In this document: one piece after another, positions 19,946-27,271 of the stretch
Layout of the letters: each line of letters opens with the position of its first letter
How positions within the stretch are numbered: the stretch's first letter is position 1
Origin: Candidatus Dojkabacteria bacterium
Lineage (GTDB): Bacteria > Patescibacteria > Dojkabacteria > B142 > JAFGFJ01
DNA: 64,000 bases
Assembly: GCA_016931155.1 (NCBI GenBank)
Contig: JAFGFJ010000010.1
Location: forward strand, 1-64,000
Direction: 5' to 3'
The notes under the pieces: generated by a model
Database searches by the model: none
What the model saw: only the letters and a program-made list of their open reading frames with translations
What the model was told of the DNA's origin: nothing
Program-made: the position numbers and the translations under genes

Positions 19946-20135
19946 CTAAATCTAGGAGGTGCCACCCTTTCTTGTCTGATTATTTCTAATCAGACCTTTG
20001 TGACTGATAATTATCAGTCCGGATTTCTAACGGTTTCCTTCCGGAGCTTCCTACTCTTTCTCAAAAGCCTTACAGGACTTAAAAGAAGCTTCAGAAGTCA
20101 GCTCAAGGGCCCATTCTCCCCTTCATTGCTTTTCT
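19898..20135 (-). promoter_or_regulatory. T-box riboswitch controlling trpS
   Basis: The minus-strand leader begins with CAATGAAGGGGAGA, like the base of T-box stem I. It contains the T-box AAGGGTGGCACC (19969-19958). An antiterminator can form between AAGGGT and ACCCTT, which excludes the terminator at 19898-19945. The UGGC bulge fits a tRNA ending GCCA, consistent with tRNA-Trp (G73). I could not place a UGG specifier with certainty. Promoter: extended -10 TGATATAAT at 20149-20141. Confidence 0.85.
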
Positions 20136-20198
20136 ATGGAATTATATCATAAAAAAGATTAAAATCTGTCATACTTAAGTTTGCTCCAATTTGCTCCA

Positions 20199-20729
20199 AT
20201 GAAAAAAATTCTCATTCTTCTGAGTATTTTTTTGCTTGTTACGGTTATTTCTATTCTTGCCTGCTTTCTCGTCTATCAAAATTATTTTAAAAAGTATGAA
20301 TACAACGGAAGATTTTACAGGGTCGGTGAGGGTTTTACGCATATGGATGGGTGTAACTCGTGCTCATTTACAAAAAAGGGAGAAATGATCTGCACTTTAA
20401 TGGCTTGTGATAGTGACGAAATTCTAGATGGCGGAATAGAAGATGGCAAGGTTCGTTTGGATTTCACTTACAAAAACGATGTTTACAAGTACACAGGAGC
20501 CGTGCAAAAGCCTACCCCATGTGATGGGGTCACAACCGATGCAATCGTAAGAGAGTCTTCCCCCGAGCAGGTCACGTTGCAGATTGTCATTGAGCCAAGT
20601 GACCAGATATGCGCACAAGTAATTACAGAGGAAGAAATATCAGGGGAAATAAAAGTAAGCAAGCAGGCCAGGATAGAGGTCACGCTGAATGGAGAAACTG
20701 TGAGAGGAGAGGGAGTAAATAATAATTAA
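20199..20729 (+). CDS. Membrane-anchored or secreted Cys-rich hypothetical protein
   Basis: 176 residues from the ATG at 20199. A TTG 18 bases upstream is less likely because that stretch is a direct repeat of TTGCTCCAAT. The N-terminus MKKILILLSIFLL is a signal or anchor helix. A short segment DGCNSCSFTKKGEMICTLMA (about residues 50-69) resembles the Cys pattern of pacifastin-type protease inhibitors, but the first Cys of that fold is absent. The rest (about 100-170) is beta-rich. It may act outside the cell, perhaps against proteases; this is a weak inference. It is followed by an HD-domain gene after 13 nt. Confidence 0.75.
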   Translation: MKKILILLSIFLLVTVISILACFLVYQNYFKKYEYNGRFYRVGEGFTHMDGCNSCSFTKKGEMICTLMACDSDEILDGGIEDGKVRLDFTYKNDVYKYTGAVQKPTPCDGVTTDAIVRESSPEQVTLQIVIEPSDQICAQVITEEEISGEIKVSKQARIEVTLNGETVRGEGVNNN

Positions 20730-20742
20730 TAATGTTTTAATA

Positions 20743-21339
20743 ATGACCGAAGTTTATCAACCAGAACAGCTAGTGGAGACTGTCAGGGCATATTTTTTGT
20801 CTGTTGTAGAAAAAGCTCCTGACTCAAACAGGAGGGCAAAATATATGCCTCATCATATAGAAAAAGTTGAAGGCCACGCAAGAGAGCTTCAAAAAATGAA
20901 TCCTACAGCTGACCACGCTGTTGTTCACATAAGTGTACTTCTTCACGACATAGGTGCCATTCTTGGAGATCCAGAAGCTGACCACGCAGTAAATTCTGAG
21001 ATAGAAGCAAGGCGCTTTCTGGGTGGGATATCGGGTGACAAAGAACTAATTGAGACAGTAGCCCACTGCGTAAGAGCTCACAGAAATGGAGATGTGAAGC
21101 CGGAGACACTCGAAGCGAAAATTCTTGTTACTGCAGACTCTGCAAGCCACTTAACCGACGGAATCTATATTGAACTAGTTTTAAGAGATGGAACAGAAAA
21201 GGCAAAGGAAAAGCTTGAAAGGGATGTCCGCGACCTGGGACTATTTCCTGAGTACGAAGAAAAGATGAGACCATTATATGAAGCCTGGCAAAACCTGCTC
21301 GATGTTTTTCCTGAATCTTCTAATAGTTCCCGGGAATAA
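20743..21339 (+). CDS. HD-domain phosphohydrolase-like protein
   Basis: 198 residues with an HD-domain pattern: early His (MPHHIEKVEGHA), the HD dyad in HISVLLHDIGAI (about residue 72), a later His (CVRAH) and an Asp (TADSASHL). These metal-binding residues are typical of small HD hydrolases acting on nucleotides or phosphate esters. Substrate unknown. It starts 13 nt after the secreted-protein gene on the same strand, so they may be co-transcribed. Confidence 0.85.
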   Translation: MTEVYQPEQLVETVRAYFLSVVEKAPDSNRRAKYMPHHIEKVEGHARELQKMNPTADHAVVHISVLLHDIGAILGDPEADHAVNSEIEARRFLGGISGDKELIETVAHCVRAHRNGDVKPETLEAKILVTADSASHLTDGIYIELVLRDGTEKAKEKLERDVRDLGLFPEYEEKMRPLYEAWQNLLDVFPESSNSSRE

Positions 21340-21358
21340 TAATGGTTTCTCAGTACAA

Positions 21359-21433
21359 TGGTTGCGGGGGTACGATTCGAACGTACGACCTTCAGGTTAT
21401 GAGCCTGACGAGCTGCCACTGCTCCACCCCGCG
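21359..21433 (-). tRNA. tRNA-fMet (initiator, anticodon CAT)
   Basis: Acceptor CGCGGGG / CCCCGCA has the unpaired C1-A72 that marks bacterial initiators, and CCA is encoded. The anticodon stem is TCAGG / CCTGA, so one of the three usual G-C pairs is A29-U41. Confidence 0.96.
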
Positions 21434-21549
21434 GTGACACTGGATGATACTACATTTAGAATAGTTTAAGCAATCAGACAAACTGGACGCATTGCTAATC
21501 TAAGGCTTATAAAGTATAATCTCTGCAATTAAATACTTACTGAAGCCAG

Positions 21550-22089
21550 ATGAGTGGACCGCATACAAACCTCGATATCCTTCAGGAAGAATATCTAAAA
21601 ACAGCCGCTAATGTTCAGGATCCCCTTCTTTTTGTAAAAAGTGATGTTGAAATACTCAGGTCTATTGCAGAAAAGTCAGATTTGGAGAACTTACAAAACT
21701 ACAAACGAAAGGAAGATGTAAAACTGCTGTACGAAGTGGCTATGAAATCAGCCCCAAAGGGCTCAGAGGTACTAAGCACAGATAAGAAAATAGGAGAAAA
21801 GGCAAGGAAAGAAATACTACTTGGAATAATCTCCCTCTTAGGAGGGTATCACGAATCACATGAGGAAAGCTTAATGCACTCACAAGATAGGCTTGAGAGA
21901 TTTTTGACGCTTCAAAGAGTCGACATACTCAGAGATAGCGTAAGAAATGCTTATCTACACATACTAAATCGCTCTTCATCAGAAGTTGATTTTGGCAAAT
22001 ACTTCCCAGGATTATCTGAAGAAGCAGTCCAAGAAAATTTAGATGGGGAACAAGAATCAGATCCTTCACCGCCCCCAATATTATCATAA
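21550..22089 (+). CDS. Hypothetical protein, first gene of a three-gene cassette
   Basis: 179 residues, mostly helical by composition, no membrane segment and no recognised family. It ends in a Pro-rich tail. Its stop overlaps the ATG of the next gene by one base (TAATG), so the two are translationally coupled. A -10 box (GTATAATC) lies near 21512-21518. It is the head of a cassette that ends in a histidine-kinase-like protein, so it may be a regulator or sensor partner, but nothing in the sequence proves this. Confidence 0.65.
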   Translation: MSGPHTNLDILQEEYLKTAANVQDPLLFVKSDVEILRSIAEKSDLENLQNYKRKEDVKLLYEVAMKSAPKGSEVLSTDKKIGEKARKEILLGIISLLGGYHESHEESLMHSQDRLERFLTLQRVDILRDSVRNAYLHILNRSSSEVDFGKYFPGLSEEAVQENLDGEQESDPSPPPILS

Positions 22090-22571
22090 TGAGCGATTTA
22101 GACCCAGGAATTGAAAAATTGTCTGAGAAACCAGGTCCAGGAACTAGAGAGTCTATCAATAACGTTCATCTTATCTGCAGTTTTCTCCTACCCACCACTG
22201 ATAATCCTATCTGGCAAAATAGAGTTAAAAATGGTTCCGGGGAACTCTGGGAATTTGCATTTGGGAGACTTATTCATCAAGATAAATTAATCACAAGAGG
22301 GCTCATGCCTTCTGATACAATTTCCGTAGAGTCAAAAGCGAAGTGGTTCCCTAATGAGGAAAATCTTCTTGTTAAACTCAATAGAATCAGTGCAGAGAAT
22401 TACTCACTTTCTATTTATAGAGATTATGTTATTAAAGCTAAAATTCTATTCGGGGAGGGCGACATAATTCTTGAAATAGACAGGGAGCTTGCAACTAACC
22501 CAATAGAAAGGCAAAAGCTCCTTATTTTAGCTATGCTTACCCTTAGAAAAGAGCTAGAATCTACAAGATAA
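22089..22571 (+). CDS. Hypothetical protein, second gene of the cassette
   Basis: 160 residues, soluble, no recognised family. It has an N-terminal polar part, then alternating beta and helix regions, and ends in a helical LILAMLTLRKELE segment. It overlaps the upstream gene by one base and is followed after 10 nt by the GHKL-like gene, so all three are almost certainly one transcript. Confidence 0.65.
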   Translation: MSDLDPGIEKLSEKPGPGTRESINNVHLICSFLLPTTDNPIWQNRVKNGSGELWEFAFGRLIHQDKLITRGLMPSDTISVESKAKWFPNEENLLVKLNRISAENYSLSIYRDYVIKAKILFGEGDIILEIDRELATNPIERQKLLILAMLTLRKELESTR

Positions 22572-22581
22572 AAAGAATCAA

Positions 22582-23769
22582 ATGGCTAATGTTGTTCCTG
22601 AGACAAAAATAGTAAACGCTCAAGAAGAAACCCTGGGAGACAAACCAAAAGTTGGAATAAGTGACCAAGCAGTAATGCTTTATATTCTTACTGCCCCAGC
22701 CAATCCAGTGCTCATAAGGAATAATGTTCCTCCAGGACTTAGTGAAAGGGAAAAAAAACTTAATTCAATGGAAGAACAAGAAAGAAAGAAATTCATCAGA
22801 GACATACGAGATGATACTTTTCCCGAGACACGAAGAGTTTCTAACAATGAAGCAGTATTTACGATCGGTGAATATATAGAAACATTAGAACAGTTGTTAG
22901 AGGACATCCAATTATCAAATAGCGAGAATTTAGCAAACAGGATTGAAAAACTTAAGAATTCCTCAATCTATGAGCTTGATTGGCGAAATTATACGGGACT
23001 TTCTCAAAATGATTTTAATCGTCTAGTTTCCCCATTAAACCTTTTGATACATGAGCATTTTAACCTACTTGCCCTAACAAGTGGTTATGCCCAACTTGTT
23101 GAAGATGTTGAAGATGAACAATCTCAGCAGCAAATTTTGGATCAAATTACCGTCTCTTCAACCAATTCCATCAATCTTCTAAGATTAGTAGAACGCTTTA
23201 CAAAACACAAAGACTCAAATAGCTATAAAATAACTGAACTCATGGGAACACTGGTTGGAGCTAACCCCGATGGACTATCAGGCAATTCCTTCTCCATCGG
23301 AGGAAAAAAAAGAGATATTAAACTAAATTTCGATTTTGGAAATAAAGAAGTATTTGACTCATTTGAAGAGTTCGTTTCAGTTCGAACTCTTATTCATAAT
23401 GCAGCCATACAGACACATGTTAAAAGCATAACTGTTCGAAGATTTGATATTGATGATGCTGGAAAGAATAAGGTTTATCAGGTACAAGACGATGGAGAAA
23501 TAGGAAATTTCAGACCGTTTGTACGTGATTTGGAAAGAGGTAAAAGACTTGGGAAAGAATACAAGAATGAACCCATTCTAATAAGCCAAAGAGGAGGAAA
23601 AATAGTTGCACTCATGGCAGGAACAAGAGGAGATGAGATTGTCGGAAAAATAGACTCTAAAACAGGTGTAAAATCGGTTTTTGTAACATTTTCAGATGAA
23701 CAAACAGGAGGGAAAAAAGTTTTCGAGACCTTCAAAAAAGGATATCTCGATGATAAAGTAACTTCATGA
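22582..23769 (+). CDS. Histidine-kinase-like GHKL ATPase protein
   Basis: 395 residues, no membrane segment. The centre has a DHp-like helical hairpin with a phospho-acceptor-type motif, IHEHFNLLALTSGYAQL (about 150-166). The C-terminal half fits a divergent HATPase domain: N-box LIHNAAIQTH (about 270-279), G1 box QDDGEIGNF (about 298-306) and a Gly-rich stretch RGGKIVALMAGTRGDE (about 339-354). This layout is that of a soluble sensor kinase. No response regulator lies next to it. The N-terminal 140 residues are unassigned and could sense a signal or bind the two upstream products. Kinase activity is inferred. Confidence 0.75.
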   Translation: MANVVPETKIVNAQEETLGDKPKVGISDQAVMLYILTAPANPVLIRNNVPPGLSEREKKLNSMEEQERKKFIRDIRDDTFPETRRVSNNEAVFTIGEYIETLEQLLEDIQLSNSENLANRIEKLKNSSIYELDWRNYTGLSQNDFNRLVSPLNLLIHEHFNLLALTSGYAQLVEDVEDEQSQQQILDQITVSSTNSINLLRLVERFTKHKDSNSYKITELMGTLVGANPDGLSGNSFSIGGKKRDIKLNFDFGNKEVFDSFEEFVSVRTLIHNAAIQTHVKSITVRRFDIDDAGKNKVYQVQDDGEIGNFRPFVRDLERGKRLGKEYKNEPILISQRGGKIVALMAGTRGDEIVGKIDSKTGVKSVFVTFSDEQTGGKKVFETFKKGYLDDKVTS

Positions 23770-23787
23770 TCGAGCCTTTTAAGAACA

Positions 23788-24228
23788 TTAGCTTTTTAAA
23801 AACAGTATCATCCACCATTCCTTATAATTATCCAGTACAATCGGATCCAGATTTTTCTCCAGATACTCATACTGGACAGGTGGCTCACGCTTCACATAGT
23901 AAAGCTCCTGATTTCCCCTTACATAGTTCAGGTTATTTCGTGCGAAGTTTTCCTTAAATTCATCAGATTGCAAATAGGCTACCTCATCTAAAAGTTCCCG
24001 CCCTTCCCTCTCGAGCTCATTCAATTTCTCTCTTTCTTTTGCAATTAGTCCATAATTCTCTTTGCCCCTTTTTATTACTCCATAAATACTTGTCGAAAGA
24101 TAAATCACAAGAAGAAGCGAAACAATAATAAGGGAAATGTACTGCCAGCTGATACCAATATCACGGAGAGTAGAAGAAATTCTTCTTCCAATGAGTGAAA
24201 TATAATAACTTATTTTCCTGGCAGTCAT
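23788..24228 (-). CDS. DivIC/FtsL-like septum formation initiator protein
   Basis: 146 residues: a basic cytoplasmic part, one membrane helix (about 30-50), a coiled coil rich in Glu and Lys (about 55-90), then the short conserved block EFKENFARNNLNYVRGNQEL typical of the septum-initiator (FtsB/DivIC) family. These proteins bridge FtsQ and FtsL in the divisome. It is convergent with the GHKL gene and probably has its own promoter (TATACT, 12 nt before the ATG). Which of FtsB, FtsL or DivIC it equals cannot be told from sequence. Confidence 0.82.
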   Translation of the reverse strand: MTARKISYYISLIGRRISSTLRDIGISWQYISLIIVSLLLVIYLSTSIYGVIKRGKENYGLIAKEREKLNELEREGRELLDEVAYLQSDEFKENFARNNLNYVRGNQELYYVKREPPVQYEYLEKNLDPIVLDNYKEWWMILFLKS

Positions 24229-24358
24229 AGCAAAAGTACAAGTATAAAAATGACCGATAGTTATTGACTCACAAATACCTCTCTGTTAAAATCAGTGCAC
24301 TACATTATAGTAGATTATTCACACTTGCCTCAAGTACCGAGCTTTTATTGGGAACACA

Positions 24359-25237
24359 ATGACTTTCGATCAATCACTAAACCGCTTTGTTGATTTTCTT
24401 AAAGAGAAAGGACGCTCTCCTTCTACGGTTGTAGCCTATAAAAAGGATTTAAAACAGCTTTTTGACTACATTTATAAAAATCCCGCAATAGATAATCCTG
24501 CAAAAATCACAACTGAGATACTAAAAAGCTATGTTGAAAAACTGAAAAAAGAGAATAATTACACACTAAAAACCGTTTCAAGAAAAATAAACAGTATCAA
24601 GACATTCTCAAAATTTCTCCTTGGAGAAGGAGTTCTCAGCAGAAACATTGCCAAGGAAATTACTCATCCAACCTACGAAAACAAACCTTCACGAATTCTA
24701 ACTGAAATGGAATACAAGGCTCTCCGGGACACAGCAAGAAAACACATACGGCTCTATACGATGGTCGAACTACTGCTCCAAACAGGAATCAGGATCGGAG
24801 AATTATCAAGATTGACTGTAGCAGATGTAGCAATAAATTCAGCCCCTAAACACATCACAATCAAGGCTTTTGAAAGCAATCCCGAAAGAGAAATAGAACT
24901 AAACCCACTCGCATCAGAGGCTCTGGGAAATTTCCTTCTTGTAAGAAACAGCAGACCTACAGAAAGTGAATTCTTGTTTCATACAAAGAACGGACGACCC
25001 GTTTTGGTAAGAAATATCAGAGCAACAATAAACAAAGCCTTTAAAAAAGCCGGAGTCGAAAATGCAACAGTAAACGATATCCGAAATACATTCATCGTTT
25101 TTCAGCTTGAGGCAGGAATGAAAACCCATAAGCTTGCGCAAATTGTTGGTCACCAGAGAATATCAAGTACAGAAAAATATCTTTGTCTTTTAAGAAAGAA
25201 AAAAGACCGTGTGATAAACAAGATTCAGCCCCTATAG
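24359..25237 (+). CDS. Tyrosine recombinase, XerC/D-like
   Basis: 292 residues, the size of Xer proteins. The N-terminal SAM-like domain (about 5-90) starts FDQSLNRFVDFLKEKG. The catalytic domain shows Arg in TGIRIGELSRL (about 145), NDIRNTF (about 239), GH (about 263) and Tyr in TEKYL (about 274). The usual HxLRH box reads NxIRN here: both His are Asn while the Arg stays. Xer enzymes resolve chromosome dimers at dif. Two dif-like repeats lie about 420-510 nt downstream, and tRNA-Ile(TAT) lies in between. It could be the chromosomal Xer or the integrase of an element; the neighbourhood allows both. Confidence 0.9.
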   Translation: MTFDQSLNRFVDFLKEKGRSPSTVVAYKKDLKQLFDYIYKNPAIDNPAKITTEILKSYVEKLKKENNYTLKTVSRKINSIKTFSKFLLGEGVLSRNIAKEITHPTYENKPSRILTEMEYKALRDTARKHIRLYTMVELLLQTGIRIGELSRLTVADVAINSAPKHITIKAFESNPEREIELNPLASEALGNFLLVRNSRPTESEFLFHTKNGRPVLVRNIRATINKAFKKAGVENATVNDIRNTFIVFQLEAGMKTHKLAQIVGHQRISSTEKYLCLLRKKKDRVINKIQPL

Positions 25238-25424
25238 ATAACACAGAAATACAATACGCTGTCTTCGTATTTTGACCCTACTGCTGACAATTTCCTGGCT
25301 TTAATGGTAGAATCTAGCTCGTTAGAGTATTGGTGGCCAGCCTACATTCTTCGTGTGAAGGATGACGGACGGAGCCCGACATTCTTAAATCTGAGGCATA
25401 ATCGCTGAAGATAAAAGTATTATC

Positions 25425-25501
25425 GGGCCAGTAGCTCAGGTGGTTAGAGCACCGTTCTTATAAAGCGGGGGTCGATGGTTCAAGTCCATCCTGGCCCACC
25501 A
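25425..25501 (+). tRNA. tRNA-Ile (anticodon TAT)
   Basis: Acceptor GGGCCAG / CTGGCCC with encoded ACCA; anticodon stem CCGTT / AGCGG around loop CTTATAA, so the anticodon is TAT. It reads AUA directly. Most bacteria use a CAT tRNA modified to lysidine instead. Confidence 0.93.
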
Positions 25502-25656
25502 TTATCTGCCACTTAGACATTTCCATATGGTTCCTGACATGATGATGAACAAAATTGCTTCATGTAATTAATTTGACCAAAAACTCTTTCCATCAAAATC
25601 TGAACAAAATTTGTGTCATTATTATAAAATACTACTGAGACTCTACGGATTTCGCC

Positions 25657-25684
25657 CGTAAATTTAAGATCGGTTATACTAAAG
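25657..25684 (+). repeat. dif-like Xer site, copy 1
   Basis: Layout of 11-bp arm, 6-bp spacer and 11-bp arm: CGTAAATTTAA, GATCGG, TTATACTAAAG. The right arm matches the bacterial dif arm TTATGTTAAAT at 8 of 11 positions. It belongs to a 52-bp unit (25633-25684) repeated at 36738-36789. Confidence 0.5.
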
Positions 25685-25718
25685 TTTTTTGGGATGAGTT
25701 TGCTCAGTTGGCTTCGCC

Positions 25719-25746
25719 CGTGTTTTTAAGATCAGTTATACTAAAG
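25719..25746 (+). repeat. dif-like Xer site, copy 2
   Basis: CGTGTTTTTAA, GATCAG, TTATACTAAAG. The right arm is identical to copy 1, and TTCGCCCGT before it is shared. It starts 62 bp after copy 1, in the same orientation. Confidence 0.45.
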
Positions 25747-25765
25747 ACCAGAACATTAATTGAAA

Positions 25766-25796
25766 CAAAAAGGAGGCGGCTTACGCCGCCTCCTTT
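25766..25796 (-). terminator. Terminator of the minus-strand block starting at 25813
   Basis: Hairpin GGAGGCGGC / GCCGCCTCC with loop GTAA and five T on the minus strand, 20 nt after the stop of the 25813-27129 gene. Confidence 0.85.
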
Positions 25797-25812
25797 AATC
25801 TCAATCATTTTC

Positions 25813-27129
25813 CTAAGCTTTTTTCATACTTCTGGTTTGCACCACTATTGCGAGGAGAGCAATTACTCCAAACAAGACCAACAGAATCGAATACTCAGGA
25901 ATAGTAACTACCAGCGGAAAGAATCCCATAAAAAGTACCAGTGCTGGAAGTCCAACCCCAAGAGCAAATTTCAGTCTTGTCACTCTCCCAATCAGATATA
26001 CTATCAAGATCCCAACGATAGCCCACGCCAATCCAAAGGCCAAATACAAAGGCATAGAATAGTAGCTAACCGTTTTAAAACTGCTGAAAATTTCCATCGT
26101 CGGATCAATTGTAAAGCTTGATAGGTAGTGAAAGAAAGGAAAGAATACAATATACAGAACAGAAACCAGAAACATATCAAACGGCTTGAATCCCGTGTTG
26201 AATTTCAGAGCAAGAAATACAAGAACAATCATAAACACCACATAAATAGGTGCCATTGTAAAGTATACTCTTGATACTTGAGTTGAAGGATTCAGTCTTT
26301 CGGCGACACTTACAGAGATATTCGGTTTGGAAAAGAGATTTGTTTTATTCCAGGAAAGTTTTACATAATCTTCCCCGAATTCCCTTTCATCAACGGAAAG
26401 TCCGCCGATCACGTCATATCCACGTGTTCCAGAAATAGTCATTTCGAAATTAAAATCCTGAGCACCTTTGCTGTTTTCAATCCCAGTGTAGTCAAATGTC
26501 GAAATCCCGACAGTGTCATAGGTCACCTGCACTGTCTTTGAAGCATTAGCACCAATCTCACCCTCCCAATGAAGTCCTGGAACTTCAGTTGAATAATAAT
26601 CGGAAGCGGAAAGCAATGTTTTTGAATTCTCAACCTCTTTTCCATCAACAACCAATTTTGCATTACTGATTTCATTTGAATCCGTTCCGGAAGGAAAAGG
26701 GAAATCAAAGGCAACAAAACCTGTCTCATCCAAGGAATTTCTCAGGACATATTCGGCACTGAACTGCACCTTATATGTCGGCTGATAGGCAAGACCCTTT
26801 TTTACAAAATCAGCATTTATCGTTACATTTCCATCGGTTGAGACAAGACTTGTATTGTCCACATATTTTTTCACCCTGACAGGCGAGAGTTTATTCATCA
26901 AATAGAGATCAGACTTTTCATCGACCATTTCAAGCATCGGAGCTGATTGGTTTATTGGTCCTCCATAAATATTTGATGTTTCATAATATAGATCTCTTGA
27001 GACAAGATTATTCCTTGAAGCAGCTACTAAAGACATTATTAAACTGAAAACAGTAACAAAAATTGTCATTACTATTCCGATTGCTATGAAACTACCGTAC
27101 TTTGTCTTACTCTTGGGGATATCATTCAT
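25813..27129 (-). CDS. Polytopic membrane protein with large extracytoplasmic domain
   Basis: About 438 residues from the ATG at 27129 (MNDIPKSKTKYG); an upstream in-frame extension looks non-coding. One N-terminal membrane helix (about 13-35), an outer beta-rich domain of some 260 residues, then four to five membrane helices at the C-terminus. The layout recalls CreD (cell envelope integrity) proteins, but I see no decisive signature, so the assignment is open. It follows the VirD4-like gene on the same strand by about 140 nt and is ended by a strong terminator. Confidence 0.75.
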   Translation of the reverse strand: MNDIPKSKTKYGSFIAIGIVMTIFVTVFSLIMSLVAASRNNLVSRDLYYETSNIYGGPINQSAPMLEMVDEKSDLYLMNKLSPVRVKKYVDNTSLVSTDGNVTINADFVKKGLAYQPTYKVQFSAEYVLRNSLDETGFVAFDFPFPSGTDSNEISNAKLVVDGKEVENSKTLLSASDYYSTEVPGLHWEGEIGANASKTVQVTYDTVGISTFDYTGIENSKGAQDFNFEMTISGTRGYDVIGGLSVDEREFGEDYVKLSWNKTNLFSKPNISVSVAERLNPSTQVSRVYFTMAPIYVVFMIVLVFLALKFNTGFKPFDMFLVSVLYIVFFPFFHYLSSFTIDPTMEIFSSFKTVSYYSMPLYLAFGLAWAIVGILIVYLIGRVTRLKFALGVGLPALVLFMGFFPLVVTIPEYSILLVLFGVIALLAIVVQTRSMKKA

Positions 27130-27271
27130 TTTTAAAAAAATAAAAAATATAATACTGCGACCTGGGACAAAACAGGTCTTCACTCTATTACCAGTTGAGG
27201 GTTATTAACATAGTCAATTAAAGAGTACATATCTGTCTGACCAAAATATTTTACCAGAACAAAAGATGAAA

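Noticed and set aside
25310..25424. A second tRNA gene upstream of tRNA-Ile(TAT)
   Set aside because: No acceptor pairing, no D-loop GG and no T-loop could be fitted.
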